DNA of 64,000 nucleotides. Source: Pichia kudriavzevii (taxonomy: Eukaryota; Ascomycota; Pichiomycetes; Pichiales; Pichiaceae). The notes below the pieces were generated by a model, which was not told the DNA's origin, searched no databases, and saw only the letters and a list, made by a program, of their open reading frames with translations. Shown here in pieces: positions 9,277 through 18,382 of this stretch; positions within the stretch are counted from its first letter, which is position 1; the number at the start of each line of letters is the position of its first letter. The translations under genes and the position numbers were made by a program. The stretch is from contig NC_042506.1 of the NCBI RefSeq assembly GCF_003054445.1, positions 1,061,501 to 1,125,500 of the forward strand, read 5' to 3'.

Positions 9277-9350
9277 TGAAAAATTTTTGTGCAGTAGGTT
9301 TCCCAAATTGGCGATGCGAAGAAATTTAAATTTTACTGGAAAAATTTTCC
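9277..9350. promoter_or_regulatory. RRPE and PAC-like elements between NAN1 and RPB10
   Basis: TGAAAAATTTTT at 9277-9288 and GGAAAAATTTTCC at about 9338-9350 are strong RRPE matches. GCGATGCG at 9311-9318 contains the GCGATG core of PAC. The three sites sit in the 280-base region between the divergent starts of NAN1 (minus) and RPB10 (plus), so they could serve both genes. RRPE and PAC are the Stb3 and Dot6/Tod6 sites of the yeast ribosome-biogenesis regulon. Confidence 0.65.
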
Positions 9351-9461
9351 CCCGTAGAATCAGATTCATTCAAGTAGTGCCTTTGCTTACCTTAACATGT
9401 AATTGTCTTGCACATACCCTGAGACAATATTTAGACTTATCCCCATCAGTAACACGCCACA

Positions 9462-9698
9462 ATGATTATTCCAGTCAGATGTTTTTCCTGTGGTAAGGTC
9501 GTTGGTGACAAATGGGAAACCTACCTCTCATATCTAGAGGATGACCACATGAGTGAGGGTGACGCCCTTGACAGACTCAAGTTGAAGAGATACTGTTGTA
9601 GAAGAATGGTGTTAACCCATGTTGACTTGATTGAAAAGTTCTTGAAATACAATCCATTGGAGAAGAAGGAAATTGTTGATGAAGAACGTGCTTACTAA
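9462..9698 (+). CDS. RPB10: RNA polymerase I/II/III subunit Rpb10 (ABC10-beta)
   Basis: The protein is 78 residues (70 in S. cerevisiae, with a short C-terminal extension here). The start [19 protein letters not shown], then [17 protein letters not shown] and [18 protein letters not shown] are near-identical to the family. The zinc ligands are the CFSCG and RYCCRR cysteines. Rpb10 is shared by the three nuclear RNA polymerases and helps assemble the Rpb3 platform. In S. cerevisiae its neighbour is NPT1; here NPT1 lies two genes downstream. Confidence 0.98.
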   Translation: MIIPVRCFSCGKVVGDKWETYLSYLEDDHMSEGDALDRLKLKRYCCRRMVLTHVDLIEKFLKYNPLEKKEIVDEERAY

Positions 9699-9816
9699 GA
9701 ACTGACATCTTGTGAAGCCATAAAGGCCATCGCCAACCCCCATATATCACATGTACAATACCAGACAGAAAGAGAGGTCAAAGCGCCCATTTGATTTAGT
9801 TGAATCAGCAAAAACA

Positions 9817-9869
9817 TGTATACATATATATATTTATATATATATATGTATGTGTGTATGTATGTATAC
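9817..9869 (+). repeat. TA/TATG microsatellite
   Basis: A run of alternating TA dinucleotides passes into TGTG and TATG units. It lies in the 491-base gap between RPB10 and the next gene, where nothing else was recognised apart from AT-rich sequence. Confidence 0.85.
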
Positions 9870-10189
9870 TGATATTAACATTTATAGGACATTTGCACGG
9901 TTTACTTGTGTATCGTTTATTTTTTATAACTAAAAGAATACATTTTGCGAAGGCTTCAACAAATAGGAACTATATTACAAATTTGCAATCATTCAGGCTG
10001 CAATGATATGGCGTTGGTATGGACCACAGAATCATGGCAAGATAAACTTTTAAAAAAAATAGTTACTTGTTGCAACTTCAAAAGTGAGAAATCAAAATGA
10101 GTAACTGAAATCGTGAAGTTTATCTTTCGATACTCAGCTTCTTTCTTTAATATATAGACGTAAGCTCTCCCACTACGAGACAACGCATA

Positions 10190-10711
10190 ATGGAAAGTGT
10201 ATTCCGGCAATTTCACAACTATGACTTTACCAAGAGCGCCTCTTTTCAGAGCACTCTCGAACAGGTTTACCAACAGTATCTTATCGTTCTCTCTGATAAG
10301 GATTTGGAAGTGAAACAAGATATTAGCAATGGGGTTTTCAATCCAGAGCGTATCCCTGAAGCGGACAGGCTACAATTACAACTTCAGACCAAGATTTTTG
10401 TCTTTTGTTCAGAAACTGATCATATTCTAGAGCTTGGCGAGTACGAGCAATGGCTACAAAAGACGGAAATGCCGGATACAAATATAGAAAAACAGGTCGA
10501 AGACTCACAGATGGAAGATATGCAAGATCCGAATATTGTGGAAGGCGATGACCAATCGGAGTACACGTCCAATTACCAGGCTGTTGTGGACATGATTGTC
10601 CATAATAAACCTATTCCTGGAATAAAACAAATTCCTTCAACGGTCCTTGACCCAGCCGAAGCTTCAGAAAGCACCCTCCAACAACGCAAAAAACCTTGGG
10701 AAACTAAATAA
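10190..10711 (+). CDS. KPWE-motif protein, Pex39-like
   Basis: The protein is 173 residues. The N-terminal block FRQFHNYDFTKSASFQSTLEQVYQ is followed by an acidic linker with MQDPNIVEGDD. The C-terminus contains YQAVVDMIVHNKPIPGIKQIP, then STVLDPAEAS, and ends in QRKKPWETK. The PIPGI...IP block plus a terminal KPWE is the hallmark of the KPWE domain found in some Pex14 proteins and in the small protein family of yeast YJR012C and human C6orf226, recently described as Pex39, a factor for PTS2 cargo import into peroxisomes. Length and layout fit that family better than Pex14, which has membrane and coiled-coil parts missing here. The function is by family resemblance only. Confidence 0.65.
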   Translation: MESVFRQFHNYDFTKSASFQSTLEQVYQQYLIVLSDKDLEVKQDISNGVFNPERIPEADRLQLQLQTKIFVFCSETDHILELGEYEQWLQKTEMPDTNIEKQVEDSQMEDMQDPNIVEGDDQSEYTSNYQAVVDMIVHNKPIPGIKQIPSTVLDPAEASESTLQQRKKPWETK

Positions 10712-10891
10712 GCGTGAACGAACATATGTACTTTATGCAATACCAAAGTAAATGTCCCGTTGTGTAGAATTCATCCAATATTGAGAGGCAGGAATAATAA
10801 TAAATTTATCGCTAATTTAAGTTTGTGAAAAGCACAACATACCTTTCATGAAATTGCTCAATACAATACGAATACTGATACAGTTGTCGCC

Positions 10892-12358
10892 ATGGATGCC
10901 TTTAAGGAAAGTGTGTATGGCCTTTTGGGGGAAGAGGAGGAGGAGGGCCTCTTTGGGAAAGATACGTTTGTTTTGTCACCAGAGGATCTAGAGATTCTAA
11001 ACAACGATGTTCAGAGGCAGATACTTGATGAAGAGGAGGATTTATTTGATGACTCCCATGAAGAGGAGAAAATTCAAAAATCTACGGGTGAGCAGCATAA
11101 ATTGAAACTAGGAGGATCCAGAGAAGATCCAGAAGAGGTAAAGGGTAGTAAAAGATTTAAGAGTGTTGATCCTGATGCAGAGTATGACCAGACGCATTTC
11201 CTTTACGACCCGCCAACAAAATATAAAAACCGTTTCATACTGTTTCTTACACCACTTCTGGTAGTTGCATTACTCTCTTGGTATGTGTACGATAAGTTCA
11301 ATGATCAACCGATAAGTCCAATGATGTCGCATAAATTGTATGTCTTGGAGCAAGATGTCTCTTCACTGAAACATTTGACAATGTTGAAGGATCGGGTAAC
11401 TAATTTGGAAAAGCAATTATCTGAATTGAGGGAATCATTTCAAAGTTATAATACGCTCGTGCCGAAGAATCACTGTTTAAGTAATGAGAAAATTGAATCT
11501 ATACATACAACCCAAGATCAATACCCAGCTTCGATACAAGCTGTAGCACCATTGCCAATTGGATCATCCTCATCGCTTGCCTCTCCTTTGCATCCTTCTT
11601 TATCTTTGTTGCAACAACCGCATTCTTTGAAATACTACAATGTTATCCCGAAATGTCAGTTACATAGGTATTTGACTACCTTTCCACCGCTTCCAAGGCG
11701 CCGAAAGAGCGTTTTATCAAGGATAATCCATGGATTTCCTGATTTTTTGAAAAGGTCGATTAATCCGCCGTCGACAAACACAATTGATGGTATAAAACTG
11801 CTAAGTTCCACGAACAATCCACGTAATGTATTATCCGAATCCGCAGCGTTTTGGCAAAATCCAATGTCAGAACCTATCTATTTTACAATTACTATACCAG
11901 ATCCCATTCACGTTCATGAAGTAGGCATTTACCATTCACGGCAGCCACCAATAGCCACCAAATCACGTTGGTTTAAGGCTGCACCCCAAAATGTTGAACT
12001 ATTAATACGCCCGGTACCTTCAGATTATGAGAATGTTTTGAGTATTTTCTCTCATTTAAACCAGGACATAAAATTGAATCTAAAGATAAAGAACGAAAAA
12101 GATGCCAAAGGCTGGATTCGTGCAGGATCAATGAAGTACGACATCCATCAAAATCGAGCATATCAACCATTTGTATGGTCAACTGAGACCCGAGACGCGT
12201 TGTCTGGTTTCTACATACAGAACATCATGTTCGTCATATACACTAATTGGGGAGACGAAATGCTTGCTTTGGATACAGTAAGAGTTTATGAAGCTGTGGA
12301 GAGAGACTCAGATTCTGGGGTCGACGATTCGGAGGTGCCTTATTTGGGAGAAATGTAA
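10892..12358 (+). CDS. SUN-domain nuclear envelope protein, Mps3-like
   Basis: The protein is 488 residues. An acidic N-terminus faces the nucleoplasm by analogy. A membrane span lies at about residues 110-132 (FILFLTPLLVVALLSWYVY), followed by a short coiled coil (LEQDVSSLKHLTMLKDRVTN, LEKQLSELRE). The C-terminal third is a SUN-like domain: FWQNPMSEPIYFTITIPDPI, HEVGIYHSR, VELLIRPVP, GFYIQNIMFVIYTNWGDE, LDTVRVYEA. This domain order is that of Mps3, the yeast SUN protein of the spindle-pole-body half bridge and telomere anchoring. The protein is shorter than S. cerevisiae Mps3 (682). An alternative is the Slp1-type SUN-like family, but those are ER proteins with a signal peptide and a central SUN domain. 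Confidence 0.68.
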   Translation: MDAFKESVYGLLGEEEEEGLFGKDTFVLSPEDLEILNNDVQRQILDEEEDLFDDSHEEEKIQKSTGEQHKLKLGGSREDPEEVKGSKRFKSVDPDAEYDQTHFLYDPPTKYKNRFILFLTPLLVVALLSWYVYDKFNDQPISPMMSHKLYVLEQDVSSLKHLTMLKDRVTNLEKQLSELRESFQSYNTLVPKNHCLSNEKIESIHTTQDQYPASIQAVAPLPIGSSSSLASPLHPSLSLLQQPHSLKYYNVIPKCQLHRYLTTFPPLPRRRKSVLSRIIHGFPDFLKRSINPPSTNTIDGIKLLSSTNNPRNVLSESAAFWQNPMSEPIYFTITIPDPIHVHEVGIYHSRQPPIATKSRWFKAAPQNVELLIRPVPSDYENVLSIFSHLNQDIKLNLKIKNEKDAKGWIRAGSMKYDIHQNRAYQPFVWSTETRDALSGFYIQNIMFVIYTNWGDEMLALDTVRVYEAVERDSDSGVDDSEVPYLGEM

Positions 12359-12508
12359 ATTATGTTTAATAGTGTGTAAACTAAACTGAACCATTGAAAT
12401 TAGTGATCAGAATTTTGACTAAGCGAGGACAGGATTCATGATTTTGGACGTTTAATATCCAAAGATGCTTATCATTACTCTTGAAATAATTCCATTAGCA
12501 ACGAAGCA

Positions 12509-13783
12509 ATGAAGTTTGAACCAGTTATAACGTCCTTTTTGGACACAGATCTCTATAAGCTTACTATGCAAGCAGCAATTCACAGAAATCATCCAGGGGT
12601 GTCTTGTAAGTTCCTATTGACAAACAGAACACCTGACAAAAAATTGAATAGAGAAGGGTATGAGTGGTTATGCCTACAAATCGCCTCCCTTGGAGAACTG
12701 AAATTTACAGAGGAAGAAATCGAATATTTGAAGGGTAAATTGGGATACCTAGGTTCCGATCATTTTCAATGGCTACGTACTGTTAAGTTAAGGCCAGATA
12801 CGGAGGTAACAATTGTTCCAGAGGTCACCGATGGTATGTACGATTTGACAATTACTGCATATGGAGACTGGGAAACTGTTACATTATATGAAATACCTAT
12901 ATTATCGCTTTTAAGTGAAGCTTACTTCCGTTATGTTGATACTAAGTGGACCATCAATGGTGAACTTGTTGCTGAGTATGTCAATGGGATAGCAAAGACC
13001 GAAAATCTCAACATCGTATATGCTCAAGCAGCTCATAAGACAAAGTCACTATCAGAATCAAACTGTAAGTTTTCTGAATTTGGTACCAGACGTAGACGTT
13101 CATTTCAGGTCCAAGATGCGGTCATGCGTGGTATTGTATCGGTTCCAAATTCTACATGTGTGGGTACCTCAAATGTATTATTTGCTATGAGGTATGGCCT
13201 AGAACCAGTGGGTACTATTGGCCATGAATGGATGATGGGTATTGGAGCAATCACGGGAGATTATACCCATGCAAATAAGAAGGCAATGGAGGAATACGTA
13301 AACACTGTGGGACATCAACATGCAGGATTAGCGCTCACTGATACTTATGGTACTCCTAATTATTTAAAACAATTCGATGAGCCTTATGTTGGTTGGTATG
13401 TAGGTGTTCGACAAGACAGTGGAAACCCTGAAGAATATGCAAGTACCATTGCAGATTGGTATAGGGAGAAAGGATACAATGATAAGGTGATTTGTTTCAG
13501 TGACTCATTAAATGTGGAAAAATGTAAGCATTTGAAGAAAGTTTGCAATGAGATTGGTATTGGATGTATTTTTGGAATAGGCACTAATTTAACCAATGAC
13601 TTTGACACAAAGCCGCTCAATATTGTGATGAAACTAGTTGAATGTGGTGAAGGTCATGCAATCAAGATAAGTGATAATATTGCCAAGAATATGGGTGATG
13701 AAAGAACCGTATTCAGGGTGAAGAAAGAATTAGGCTATATTGAAAAAGAATGGGACGAAGGCGATGAATCAAATAGGTGGTAA
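12509..13783 (+). CDS. NPT1: Nicotinate phosphoribosyltransferase
   Basis: The protein is 424 residues, near the 429 of S. cerevisiae Npt1. Conserved blocks include SFLDTDLYKLTMQAAI at the start, FSEFGTRRRRSFQ, SVPNSTCVGTSNVLFA, GTIGHEWMMGIGA with the autophosphorylated histidine, GWYVGVRQDSGNPEEYA and FGIGTNLTNDF. The enzyme makes nicotinate mononucleotide from nicotinic acid and PRPP in the Preiss-Handler salvage of NAD, in nucleus and cytosol. NAD made here also feeds sirtuins such as the HST3/4-type protein encoded in this window. No truncation or oddity was seen. Confidence 0.97.
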   Translation: MKFEPVITSFLDTDLYKLTMQAAIHRNHPGVSCKFLLTNRTPDKKLNREGYEWLCLQIASLGELKFTEEEIEYLKGKLGYLGSDHFQWLRTVKLRPDTEVTIVPEVTDGMYDLTITAYGDWETVTLYEIPILSLLSEAYFRYVDTKWTINGELVAEYVNGIAKTENLNIVYAQAAHKTKSLSESNCKFSEFGTRRRRSFQVQDAVMRGIVSVPNSTCVGTSNVLFAMRYGLEPVGTIGHEWMMGIGAITGDYTHANKKAMEEYVNTVGHQHAGLALTDTYGTPNYLKQFDEPYVGWYVGVRQDSGNPEEYASTIADWYREKGYNDKVICFSDSLNVEKCKHLKKVCNEIGIGCIFGIGTNLTNDFDTKPLNIVMKLVECGEGHAIKISDNIAKNMGDERTVFRVKKELGYIEKEWDEGDESNRW

Positions 13784-14107
13784 GTATGCCCTCATTGGTT
13801 TCTGTACTTTTGTAATTGTGTTTAACTGTGACTTGTTATTTTATAAGCAAACTTTCATGTACCAAACTGATACTATGTTATAACTGGGTTAAATGAGTGA
13901 AATAGTTAAAGAAGTATATGCGTTTATAACGGGAAGTTGTAAAAAAGGAGGTAAAAAAACAGATATTATTATTATAATTATAGCTATTAGATGATTAGTT
14001 TTTTCTTTGAAATACCTTTAGAAATCTATTCTATTTTTACATTGATAAAAGAGGAGGGGATGAAAGGAGAGTGTTGGATGAAGAAAAACAATTTAAGAAG
14101 AAGTGAA
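13784..14107. other. Intergenic between convergent NPT1 and YCK genes
   Basis: AT-rich 3'-flanking sequence of two convergent genes with poly-A and ATTATTATTAT runs. A 71-codon open frame across it overlaps the tail of the kinase gene on the other strand and has no family resemblance. Confidence 0.5.
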
Positions 14108-15679
14108 TCAACAACACATCACTTTTGCAAAACATCCTTTATCGGATTCGTCATCCTTCTGTGGACTGTTTTTGGCATGATCTTTGCTGTATTGATGGTT
14201 TGGTAAGTTAGGTAACGGTTTAGCATCCTCGCCTCCAAGTGAAGATAAATTAGGAGTATGCTGCTCTTGCAACAGTGGTTGAGGGTTTTGTTTTTGTTGA
14301 GACAATGGTGATGATATTGGCTGTGTAGCAGAATTCTGATGAGGTATTTGTTGTGAAGAATATTGTTGTTGATGTGATTGTGACTGTTGTTGTTGATACT
14401 GTTGCTGGTGTTGTAACTGTTGCTGGTGTTGCTGTTGGTGTAACTGTTGCTGTAATTGTTGATTTTGGATGTGTTTATTAGCACGTTTTCTCTTTTCACC
14501 TGGAGGGTTTGGATGGCCATAACCATGCAAATTAGGTTTTTTATTGATTGCTAAATCCCAACCTCTACCACCGTTCAAATCCATCCAATCATAATGACCA
14601 TCGGCCACCTGACCTATTTCGGGCAAAACAGATAGTAACAACTGCCTGTAATGTTCGTAATCTGGTTCAGCATCAAATTGCAAATTTCTAACACTCTCTA
14701 AATATCTACCAAATTGAATTGGTAAGCCATTACACAATTCATTGATTGGAGTAGTTCTCTTTTTTTCACCAATTTTTTCATATTTTTGTTTATTGGTTGG
14801 TGCTTTTAAACCTTGCCAAGGCAATTGACCTTTCAAAAAGTAGAAAAAGACGTGACCTAAAGCTTCTAAATCATCCCTTCTTGATTGCTCTCTACCAAGA
14901 TGGGTATTAACAGACATGTATCTGGCAGTACCGCTCAAGGATTTCTTTTCTCTATAAGGGATATGTTGCTTAGTTCTAGGGTCTCTATATTGCTTGGCCA
15001 TACCGAAATCAACCAAATGAACTGAGTTTTCATCTGGTAAACCTTGTCTTCCAATCAAGAAATTATCTGGTTTGATATCTCTATAAATCAAATCATTTTG
15101 ATGGACTCTTTCAATCAAGGTGATCATTTGAACAGCAACCTGAACCACAGTTTTAACTGAAAATTTTCTACCACACCAATCAAATAGATCTTCCAGGGAA
15201 GGACCCAATAAATCAATCACCAGAATATTGTGTAAACCTTCTTGGCCAAAATAATAGGCATTAGGAATACCTTTGCAGCCACTCAAATGCTTATAAGTTC
15301 TATACTCATCTCTTAGTTGTGGGGCCTCTGCCTTTCTAGGTTCGAATTTAATGGCGACGGGAATGCCGTTGATCAAGTTGGTACCTTCAAATATAACACC
15401 AAACGAACCTTCACCTATTTTTTTACCAATTTTGTAATGTAATCCGACAACTTGGGATGAAGAATTGCTGCTATTTACACCACCACCTTGGCCGCCCTGG
15501 GTTTGAAGCTGATTTGAGGAAGGGTTTTGGGACTGGTGCGGAGGTATCGAGGATTGATTCTGCGAGTACTGTGGTACGTTTGAAACATTTGTATTGGACT
15601 GATAATTCAAAGTACTCATGTTGTTTGAGGCAGCAATGGCAGCAGCAGCAACGGCGGGAGACTGCTGGTGTCTAGACAT
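14108..15679 (-). CDS. YCK2: Plasma-membrane casein kinase I, Yck1/Yck2 type
   Basis: The protein is 523 residues from the ATG giving MSRHQQSPAV. The kinase domain (about residues 78-360) holds IGEGSFGVIFEGTN, VAIKFEPRKAEAPQLRDEY, LIYRDIKPDNFLIG, VDFGMAKQYRDPRT and SLSGTARYMSVNTHLGREQS, all diagnostic of casein kinase 1. The tail is very rich in Gln and His (about residues 400-470) and ends CFAKVMCC, the dicysteine palmitoylation signal of Yck1/Yck2 that anchors them to the plasma membrane. These kinases act in glucose sensing (Rgt2/Snf3 signalling), endocytosis and morphogenesis. Yck1 versus Yck2 cannot be separated; one copy is expected in a genome without the whole-genome duplication. Length fits (538-546 in S. 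cerevisiae). Confidence 0.92.
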   Translation of the reverse strand: MSRHQQSPAVAAAAIAASNNMSTLNYQSNTNVSNVPQYSQNQSSIPPHQSQNPSSNQLQTQGGQGGGVNSSNSSSQVVGLHYKIGKKIGEGSFGVIFEGTNLINGIPVAIKFEPRKAEAPQLRDEYRTYKHLSGCKGIPNAYYFGQEGLHNILVIDLLGPSLEDLFDWCGRKFSVKTVVQVAVQMITLIERVHQNDLIYRDIKPDNFLIGRQGLPDENSVHLVDFGMAKQYRDPRTKQHIPYREKKSLSGTARYMSVNTHLGREQSRRDDLEALGHVFFYFLKGQLPWQGLKAPTNKQKYEKIGEKKRTTPINELCNGLPIQFGRYLESVRNLQFDAEPDYEHYRQLLLSVLPEIGQVADGHYDWMDLNGGRGWDLAINKKPNLHGYGHPNPPGEKRKRANKHIQNQQLQQQLHQQQHQQQLQHQQQYQQQQSQSHQQQYSSQQIPHQNSATQPISSPLSQQKQNPQPLLQEQHTPNLSSLGGEDAKPLPNLPNHQYSKDHAKNSPQKDDESDKGCFAKVMCC

Positions 15680-16138
15680 TAGCAAAGTGGAATGGGGCCC
15701 GTTTTACTAGAAGAGGGAACAGTCCAAAATAAATAGACCTGTCTCAAATTGACAATGTATTGATATTGATGCTGGTGTTGATTTTCTCTTGTGCTGCAAA
15801 ATGGGCGATCTCGGGTGTTGCTGTGATTTTTACTCATCCTCGTAAACAACAGATGCGAGCGCGAAAAGGTAAATATAGTAAAAAAGGCAGCATCTTGTGC
15901 AAGGAGGGGCAGGGAAAAGAACGAACAAGATGTGCTTGGAATAACATGGAGAATGATCCCCCCCTTGTGGTGCACGGGTTTGTGATGTTTTCTTTGGGTG
16001 GGAAGTGAGACACCACCACATGCCAGGGGAGGGGAAGGGGGGAGTAACTGAGAGGTCTATGAAGAGCACCGTGGAGAAGGGGGACAAGGAGGGACAAGGA
16101 GGGATATAGAGACACGGGGATCGGTAGATAGGTCTGGT
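15680..16138. promoter_or_regulatory. Divergent promoter with STRE-like cluster
   Basis: This lies between the divergent YCK-type kinase and Zn2Cys6 regulator genes. Three AGGGG units, the Msn2/4 stress element core, occur at 16025-16040. A 10-base unit GGGACAAGGA is tandemly duplicated at 16081-16100. The strand asymmetry (purine-rich on plus) is marked near the regulator start. Confidence 0.5.
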
Positions 16139-17917
16139 ATGGTGATGAAGACTATAGCGTGTGTAGCCTGCAAGAGACGCAAAGTGAGATGTGACTCGTC
16201 CAAACAGGTTCCCTGCAGTAACTGTGTACGATATGGGAAGCACTGCATTGCCAGCGATGATAGACGTAGTTTACGGCCAACATACCAGGAGTTGGAGACC
16301 TTAAGAGAGAGAGTCAAGCAGCTGGAGAGACACGTACAAGAGCTGAATTCAGATGTTCTCATTCAGCGAGAGGAAGTTATGCAAGAAGCCAGTCCGGTTT
16401 ATCCAAAGCCTAGGAGTTTCCAGAGTTTGTATAGGCACAAGGTGAACATCTATGGTCCTCCAAGTATATTTGATGAGGATGGAGAAGATGGCGAAAGAGA
16501 GGGGGAGAATCTAGATGACGAAGAGGGGGGAGATGGTGCCGAGAATAATATGAAGAAGAGAAAAATGGATATGTATAAGAATGAGAGACTGGGGTATCTA
16601 GGAGAGAATGTTGATACCATCAGTGATTGCAGCAGTGAGAGGAGTATTAGTAAGCGGAACAATTTGTCTAAGATTGTTTTAGTCAGTCCAGTCAACAAGC
16701 TAAACAAGGATCCAAAGGTGATACAGTTTGTCAAGACTTTCTTTCAGTGGTTCTACCCTGATTTACACATGTTTATTCCAAGGGAAACGTTTTTAGTTGA
16801 GTTTTATCATCCAAGAAGAGAACAGGTTTATTGTAATATTGCGTTAGTATATGCAATCTGTGCCATTGCAGGCGGAGGCGATGGATATTACGAGGTTGCG
16901 AGGAAACAGATGGAGAAGCCGTCCAGTGCAGTCATTGGTATCCAGGGGAACATATTACTTGGATTATACGAGCTAAGGAAGGGGGACCGAAGGAAGGCAT
17001 GGCTATCGGTTGGTCTGGGTCTACGTATTGGATTGGAGAGTGGGTTCCATTTAAAGTTGGAGAGGGCAAACAAGTTAATGGTACTATTTAGGAGCCGGAT
17101 ATATTGGGGGTGTTTTATAATTGATCACCTAATGAGTTTCCTCCTTGGACGTCCCCCAATGTTGAGGATTGAGGAGTCAAGTATCGAGGAGAGTGAGAAG
17201 GTTCCTGATTTAGAATGGATCAAGGAGTTCAACTTTGCCGGCAAGGGTATATTAGATGTCAGTGCTACATTAAGGGCTATAGTTTCATTGATCATCATTG
17301 TAGACGAATGGATCCTTGGTAGGTGTGAGGACGTTGAACTTATAAATGGCCATCTACAACGATGGAGAAACGAGTTGAGTGAAGAGATGCAATGGGATGA
17401 GGGTAAGCTGAAATCTAAGGCCTATCATCCACCAGACGTTGTACATATTATGTACTACTATATGGTATTTATTGGTATCAATCGTCTATATGGGGAAGGT
17501 GAGTTTCTTGATAACGCCATTAATGAAGGAGTACTGGTTATACAAACCCATATTGAGGCTCATGGAATTATGAGATGTACATTGCTTATGCATTGTTTGG
17601 CACGAACCATCCTTAAGGTGCGTCCTGGCCATTCTCTCTGTGTAGGAATTCTCGAGGAGAGGGTACCAAACACGGGTGCTGACCATGATGCTGGTGTTAA
17701 TGCACTCTCCTCTATAGGAGTTGGTCGTGGTGGTGGTGATGATGATGCCCAGAACGCTGTCTACAATGTTACACAGAATGGCAATTACAACATGCAAACT
17801 GGAGATACGCATACCAACCACTTCCTCGATATGGAGCTTGACTTATCGGACACAGCCGACTCCGATATGAATATGATTCTCGACATCGAGAGGTGGTTTA
17901 CTCTTCTCCCAGAGTGA
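16139..17917 (+). CDS. Zn2Cys6 fungal-type transcription factor
   Basis: The protein is 592 residues. The binuclear zinc cluster is right at the N-terminus: CVACKRRKVRCD, then PCSNCVRYGKHC. A linker and short coiled coil follow (TYQELETLRERVKQLERHVQ), the usual dimerisation element. Residues about 190-450 form the fungal-specific regulatory domain (VKTFFQWFYPDLHMFIPRE, YCNIALVYAICAIAG, LGLRIGLESGFHL, RSRIYWGCFIIDHLMSFLLG, RPPMLRIEES). The C-terminus is acidic and could activate transcription. I do not recognise a specific regulator, so target and inducer are unknown. The genes on either side (casein kinase and carbonic anhydrase) give no clear hint. Confidence 0.9.
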   Translation: MVMKTIACVACKRRKVRCDSSKQVPCSNCVRYGKHCIASDDRRSLRPTYQELETLRERVKQLERHVQELNSDVLIQREEVMQEASPVYPKPRSFQSLYRHKVNIYGPPSIFDEDGEDGEREGENLDDEEGGDGAENNMKKRKMDMYKNERLGYLGENVDTISDCSSERSISKRNNLSKIVLVSPVNKLNKDPKVIQFVKTFFQWFYPDLHMFIPRETFLVEFYHPRREQVYCNIALVYAICAIAGGGDGYYEVARKQMEKPSSAVIGIQGNILLGLYELRKGDRRKAWLSVGLGLRIGLESGFHLKLERANKLMVLFRSRIYWGCFIIDHLMSFLLGRPPMLRIEESSIEESEKVPDLEWIKEFNFAGKGILDVSATLRAIVSLIIIVDEWILGRCEDVELINGHLQRWRNELSEEMQWDEGKLKSKAYHPPDVVHIMYYYMVFIGINRLYGEGEFLDNAINEGVLVIQTHIEAHGIMRCTLLMHCLARTILKVRPGHSLCVGILEERVPNTGADHDAGVNALSSIGVGRGGGDDDAQNAVYNVTQNGNYNMQTGDTHTNHFLDMELDLSDTADSDMNMILDIERWFTLLPE

Positions 17918-18382
17918 CGCACAATGAGAACAAAGATAGAAAACAACAGTAACTGTTACTATTATAACAACTATATCAATTATGACAGCTACAACAACTG
18001 CGGAATTTCCAAAATTGTCCAAAAGCACAATTCAACAGATACCCAAAACAAGGGGGCCATTGGCATCCCCCTTTTCTTCTCCCACGCACCTGCCCGAATT
18101 GGCCATTTCAGTTTGCCCCCTCTCTGTTTGCGAATTGCACGTCACAAGTGACATCATGCGCGTGCAGCATGATTCACAGAGAAGAATCATTCCGCCTACA
18201 TCCATTGCCAATTAAGGAGACATGTGTTTAAATAGAGAGGAACCCCCCCCCCCCCCATTTAAAAGTTGAAATTGTGAAAATGGAATAAGTATAGAAGAAA
18301 ATCTTCAACAGATAGGAGCAATTCCAACTTAACAATAAAGATTCCTTTCAAACGCTTTGCCACTGAATTGATCCCCCGTGCC
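17918..18382. promoter_or_regulatory. NCE103 promoter with CRE-like dyad and poly-C run
   Basis: At 18139-18156 the sequence contains ACGTCA and TGACATCA, arranged as the palindrome GTCAC-AA-GTGAC (18141-18152). These resemble TGACGTCA, the bZIP site through which Cst6 (S. cerevisiae) and Rca1 (C. albicans) induce carbonic anhydrase in low CO2. A run of 14 C lies at 18243-18256, about 130 bases before the ATG. The sites are seen; the CO2 role is inferred from the downstream gene. Confidence 0.55.
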
